Shown one piece after another: positions 30,822 through 32,717 of a DNA stretch of 32,717 bases. The stretch's first letter is position 1; every line of letters begins with the position of its first letter. Both the position numbers and the translations under genes were made by a program. The notes beneath the pieces are model-generated. The model worked only from the letters and a program-made list of their open reading frames with translations. It did not search any database and was not told the DNA's origin. Source of the stretch: UBA1740 sp045587025 (GTDB taxonomy: Bacteria > Bacillota > Clostridia > Oscillospirales > CAG-272); NCBI GenBank assembly GCA_045587025.1, contig JAZNBK010000030.1, positions 1 through 32,717 of the forward strand, read 5' to 3'.

Positions 30822-32066
30822 ATGAAAAAGTTATTATTACTTTTAACACTTCTTGCGCTCGTGTTTGCGCTCGTGGCTTGTGGTGAAGATAAGCCCCCTG
30901 TTGATGATGTTACGACAGAAGATCCTGCAGTAACGACTGACCCGACAACACCGCCTACATATACCGTTAAGTTTGTAGATGCAGATATGTTCGGTAACGA
31001 AGTTCTTGATGAAAAGGAAGTTCGCAGAGGTAAGTCCGCTCGTCCTCCTCGTGATCCTGAACATGAGGGCTACGTATTTATCGGTTGGGATATCGAAGAT
31101 TACAGCTCTGTAGTTTCTGATATGGTAATTACTGCGCAGTATCGTAAGGCAGATAGATACAAAGTAAGCTTCTATGCTGATGATGTTCTTTTGTCTACCG
31201 TAGAGGTGTTTGAAGGTCAAGCAGCTCCCGAACCTGAAGTTGTTACAGACATCGGTGTTACCTTTAACGGCTGGGATAAGCCCACGAAGAAGGTAAATCG
31301 TTCTTGGTCTGACTTTGAGGCGTATGCTAACTTGACCGATGAAGAAAGAGCAAATACCGTTATGGAATACAGAACCGACGCTTTGTTCTTTACAGTCGGT
31401 CTTGTAGTTCCTAAGAAGTCAAATATTTCTTTTGAACTTAAAGAGAAGGTTGTTGATGGAAAGACCGTATATGTTCCTGATGAAATTTTTAAATCTAACT
31501 CAATTAAATTCGAAGAAGTTCCCGAAGGCTATGCTTGTGACGGTGTTCCTGCGTCAGAAAGAAAAAACCAGGTTACCTTGTCATCCAGCTATGCTTGGGA
31601 CGGCAACTATATCTATGTTTACGTCGAAGGATACGATCCTACTCTTATGACAAGAGGCGAGGCCTACTGTCTTGGTAACAAAAACCCTTGGCAGAACGAC
31701 GCTATTGAAATCTGGCACTGCTACAATCAGCTTAGCAATGACTTGCAGGTTGCTTTGGACTGCTACGGCTACCGTATGACAGGTACTGTTGCTAACTTAG
31801 AGGAATACGATGCGATCGCAAAGGCAAATGAAGAAACAAAATGCTTCTATATGCTTTTCAAGATTCCTGCAAAGGATTTCGAGGGTAATAAGATGAAGCC
31901 CGGCTCTATTTGCTATATGTCAATTCAGATTGATGACATTCGTGATATGGCAGCGTTCGAAGGTAAACCTATTACAGCTGATGTCAATGAAGCAAATATG
32001 TATGCTACAATCGGTAATCCCGGAAGCTATACTTTAGGTTTCTTGGAATTGGCTCTTGGCGAGTAA
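30822..32066 (+). CDS. Surface lipoprotein with Listeria-Bacteroides repeats and a CBM9-like domain
   Basis: The 414-residue protein starts with a lipoprotein signal peptide (KKLLLLLTLLALVFALVAC, lipid-attached C20) and a Thr/Pro/Asp linker (21-47). Two Listeria-Bacteroides-type beta repeats follow: about 48-108 (EGYVFIGWDIEDYSSVVSDM) and about 110-167 (VTFNGWDKPTKKVNRSW). The C-terminal domain (about 180-414) resembles CBM9 or related sugar-binding folds: AWDGNYIYVYVEGYD, then NPWQNDAIEIWHCYNQ. It is probably anchored outside the membrane and binds polysaccharide or another cell surface. No catalytic motif is visible. AAAGGAG precedes the ATG. The gene is monocistronic. Confidence 0.85.
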   Translation: MKKLLLLLTLLALVFALVACGEDKPPVDDVTTEDPAVTTDPTTPPTYTVKFVDADMFGNEVLDEKEVRRGKSARPPRDPEHEGYVFIGWDIEDYSSVVSDMVITAQYRKADRYKVSFYADDVLLSTVEVFEGQAAPEPEVVTDIGVTFNGWDKPTKKVNRSWSDFEAYANLTDEERANTVMEYRTDALFFTVGLVVPKKSNISFELKEKVVDGKTVYVPDEIFKSNSIKFEEVPEGYACDGVPASERKNQVTLSSSYAWDGNYIYVYVEGYDPTLMTRGEAYCLGNKNPWQNDAIEIWHCYNQLSNDLQVALDCYGYRMTGTVANLEEYDAIAKANEETKCFYMLFKIPAKDFEGNKMKPGSICYMSIQIDDIRDMAAFEGKPITADVNEANMYATIGNPGSYTLGFLELALGE

Positions 32067-32088
32067 TTTAAATCATAACAATAAATAC

Positions 32089-32121
32089 AGAGGTCCATAT
32101 TACGTGGGCCTCTTATTTTTG
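32089..32121 (+). terminator. Terminator of the lipoprotein gene
   Basis: AGAGGTCCA (32089-32097) pairs with TGGGCCTCT (32105-32113), with one G-T pair, followed by TATTTTT. Confidence 0.85.
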
Positions 32122-32201
32122 CAAATAAAAAATATCATTTTATAAAGATAAAAGAAAAGAAAAATCATCAAAAAAATACTAATATTTTTTCGAAAAAGAT
32201 A

Positions 32202-32230
32202 TTGACAAACAGAGAACTATCTGCTATAAT
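32202..32230 (+). promoter_or_regulatory. Consensus promoter of the tRNA-Thr-tRNA-Tyr transcript
   Basis: TTGACA (32202-32207), a 17-base spacer and TATAAT (32225-32230): a perfect match at both boxes, 20 bases before tRNA-Thr. Confidence 0.92.
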
Positions 32231-32250
32231 AATACCGTTGTGTGAAGCAT

Positions 32251-32326
32251 GCTGGTGTAGCTCAGTTGGTAGAGCAGCTGATTTGTAATCAGCAGGTCGG
32301 GGGTTCAAGTCCGTCCACCAGCTCCA
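32251..32326 (+). tRNA. tRNA-Thr (anticodon TGT)
   Basis: The 76-base cloverleaf has acceptor GCTGGTG/CACCAGC, discriminator T and encoded CCA. The anticodon stem GCTGA/TCAGC encloses the loop TTTGTAA, and the T loop is TTCAAGT. It is co-transcribed with tRNA-Tyr 23 bases downstream. Confidence 0.96.
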
Positions 32327-32349
32327 CATTATACAAATCATATTAATAT

Positions 32350-32434
32350 GGGGGAATTCCCGAGCGGCCAAAGGGGGCAGACTGTAAATCTGTTGTCACT
32401 GACTTCGCTGGTCCGAATCCAGCTTCCCCCACCA
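32350..32434 (+). tRNA. tRNA-Tyr (anticodon GTA)
   Basis: The 85-base class II tRNA has a long variable arm. Acceptor GGGGGAA pairs with TTCCCCC, followed by A and encoded CCA. The anticodon stem CAGA/TCTG region encloses a loop with GTA, and the variable arm contains CACTGACTTCG. The terminator stem begins at the final A of CCA. Confidence 0.95.
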
Positions 32435-32530
32435 AATCCCCGAGGACTTGTCCTTGGGGATTTACCTTTTCACTCTTCACTTTTAACTAACTCGGGGATT
32501 TGGCAAGGTAATAGGTAATAGTGAATAGTG
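32432..32530. repeat. Nested inverted repeats between tRNA-Tyr and the second four-helix-bundle gene
   Basis: CCAAATCCCCGAG (32432-32444) has an exact inverted copy CTCGGGGATTTGG at 32491-32503, outside the terminator. CACTCTTCAC (32471-32480) pairs with GTGAATAGTG (32521-32530) with one mismatch. The first pairing excludes the terminator hairpin, so two folds compete. No coding frame is apparent. Confidence 0.7.
32434..32463 (+). terminator. Terminator-like hairpin after tRNA-Tyr
   Basis: A 13-base-pair stem with one G-T pair (32434-32446 with 32451-32463) and loop CTTG, followed by ACCTTTTC. Its 5' arm can alternatively pair with a second copy further downstream. Confidence 0.8.
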
Positions 32531-32545
32531 AAGAAGTAAGGTAGC

Positions 32546-32563
32546 TTTTCGCTGGAGCGAAAA
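32546..32563. repeat. Small hairpin upstream of the second four-helix-bundle gene
   Basis: TTTTCGCT (32546-32553) pairs with AGCGAAAA (32556-32563) with a two-base loop. It resembles the short palindromic units of arrays 1 to 3 in size. Confidence 0.6.
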
Positions 32564-32581
32564 ACTATTTTCTTATAAAGG

Positions 32582-32610
32582 TTGAAAAGTAATAGGTTTT
32601 ATGGTATAAA
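32582..32610 (+). promoter_or_regulatory. Promoter of the second four-helix-bundle gene
   Basis: TTGAAA (32582-32587), a 17-base spacer and TATAAA (32605-32610). The -35 box and spacing equal those of the first four-helix-bundle gene. Confidence 0.7.
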
Positions 32611-32643
32611 GGAATAAAATCAAGTATGGAATAAAATCAAGTA
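32611..32643 (+). repeat. Tandem direct repeat GGAATAAAATCAAGTA, two copies
   Basis: Two exact 16-base copies (32611-32626 and 32628-32643) are separated by one base, in the leader between promoter and ribosome site. It could be a replication-slippage duplication or a paired binding site. Confidence 0.85.
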
Positions 32644-32657
32644 AGGGAGAAAGTAAT

Positions 32658-32717
32658 ATGTCCGAAAGTCCTTTAATGATAAAGTCGAAAGCGTTTGCTT
32701 TAGAGGTTATTCGAAGT
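32658..32717 (+). CDS. Start of a second four-helix-bundle (S23/IVP family) protein, cut by the window end
   Basis: Only 20 codons are visible: MSESPLMIKSKAFALEVIRS. The pattern of a short polar lead followed by LxxKSKAFALEVIR matches the first helix of four-helix-bundle proteins of the S23 family as I know them. A good ribosome site (AGGGAG, eight bases upstream) and promoter support a real gene. The assignment is tentative because the diagnostic SxSIGANIxEA segment lies beyond the window. Confidence 0.55.
   Translation, partial: MSESPLMIKSKAFALEVIRS

Noticed and set aside
32471..32530. Integron attC site or phage attachment site after tRNA-Tyr
   Set aside because: No integrase is visible and the repeats do not copy the tRNA 3' end.

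Overview
The window looks like chromosomal DNA from a Gram-positive, low-GC anaerobe, most likely a Clostridia-class member of the Bacillota. The evidence is strong AGGAGG-type Shine-Dalgarno sites, many near-consensus sigma-A promoters with 17-base spacers, tRNA genes that encode CCA, and typical genes: a SpoIIIE/FtsK translocase, TepA-like ClpP, PduL, a GGGtGRT protein and a Cys-lipobox lipoprotein with Listeria-Bacteroides repeats. No species can be named from the sequence alone.

Region 1 to 4.7 kb: a zinc-type CDF exporter ending in nine histidines; a leftward TtcA-like tRNA thiolation gene, ECF sigma factor and putative anti-sigma gene; a rightward cytoplasmic-type cell-wall amidase; and a convergent zinc-ribbon protein. 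Region 4.0 to 10.5 kb is a leftward six-gene run headed by ftsK/spoIIIE, followed by a DJ-1-family protein, a GNAT acetyltransferase, 5-formyltetrahydrofolate cyclo-ligase, a CPBP membrane protease and the zinc-ribbon protein. Region 10.7 to 17.8 kb runs right: two half-size TSUP transporter genes, cysE-cysS behind a consensus promoter, an atypical type IIA topoisomerase B subunit, and gpmI. A small ORF with a hairpin at its ribosome site and an MFS transporter run left at 17.8 to 19.2 kb.

Region 19.4 to 22.4 kb is the accessory part. Directly after tRNA-Trp and its terminator come a large array of small hairpins joined by GTGAAAT linkers, a four-helix-bundle (S23/IVP family) gene, a coupled membrane-anchored protein, a second hairpin array with different sequence but the same plan, an unrecognised AT-rich gene on the other strand, and a remnant of a third array. 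All three arrays begin just after a T-run. At the far end of the window a second four-helix-bundle gene begins, again downstream of a tRNA pair (Thr, Tyr), a terminator and inverted repeats. This repeated layout is the best candidate for an undescribed element.

Region 22.5 to 32.7 kb returns to ordinary genes: cupin plus Gfo/Idh/MocA oxidoreductase; an overlapping membrane-lipid cassette (CrtO-like acyltransferase, diacylglycerol-kinase family, PAP2); leftward tepA-like clpP; pduL with a NifU-like protein and the GGGtGRT protein; an ureidoglycolate-lyase-family protein; TcdA; a surface lipoprotein with a CBM9-like domain; then tRNA-Thr and tRNA-Tyr.

The gene assignments rest on motifs recognised by eye. 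No database search or folding program was run.
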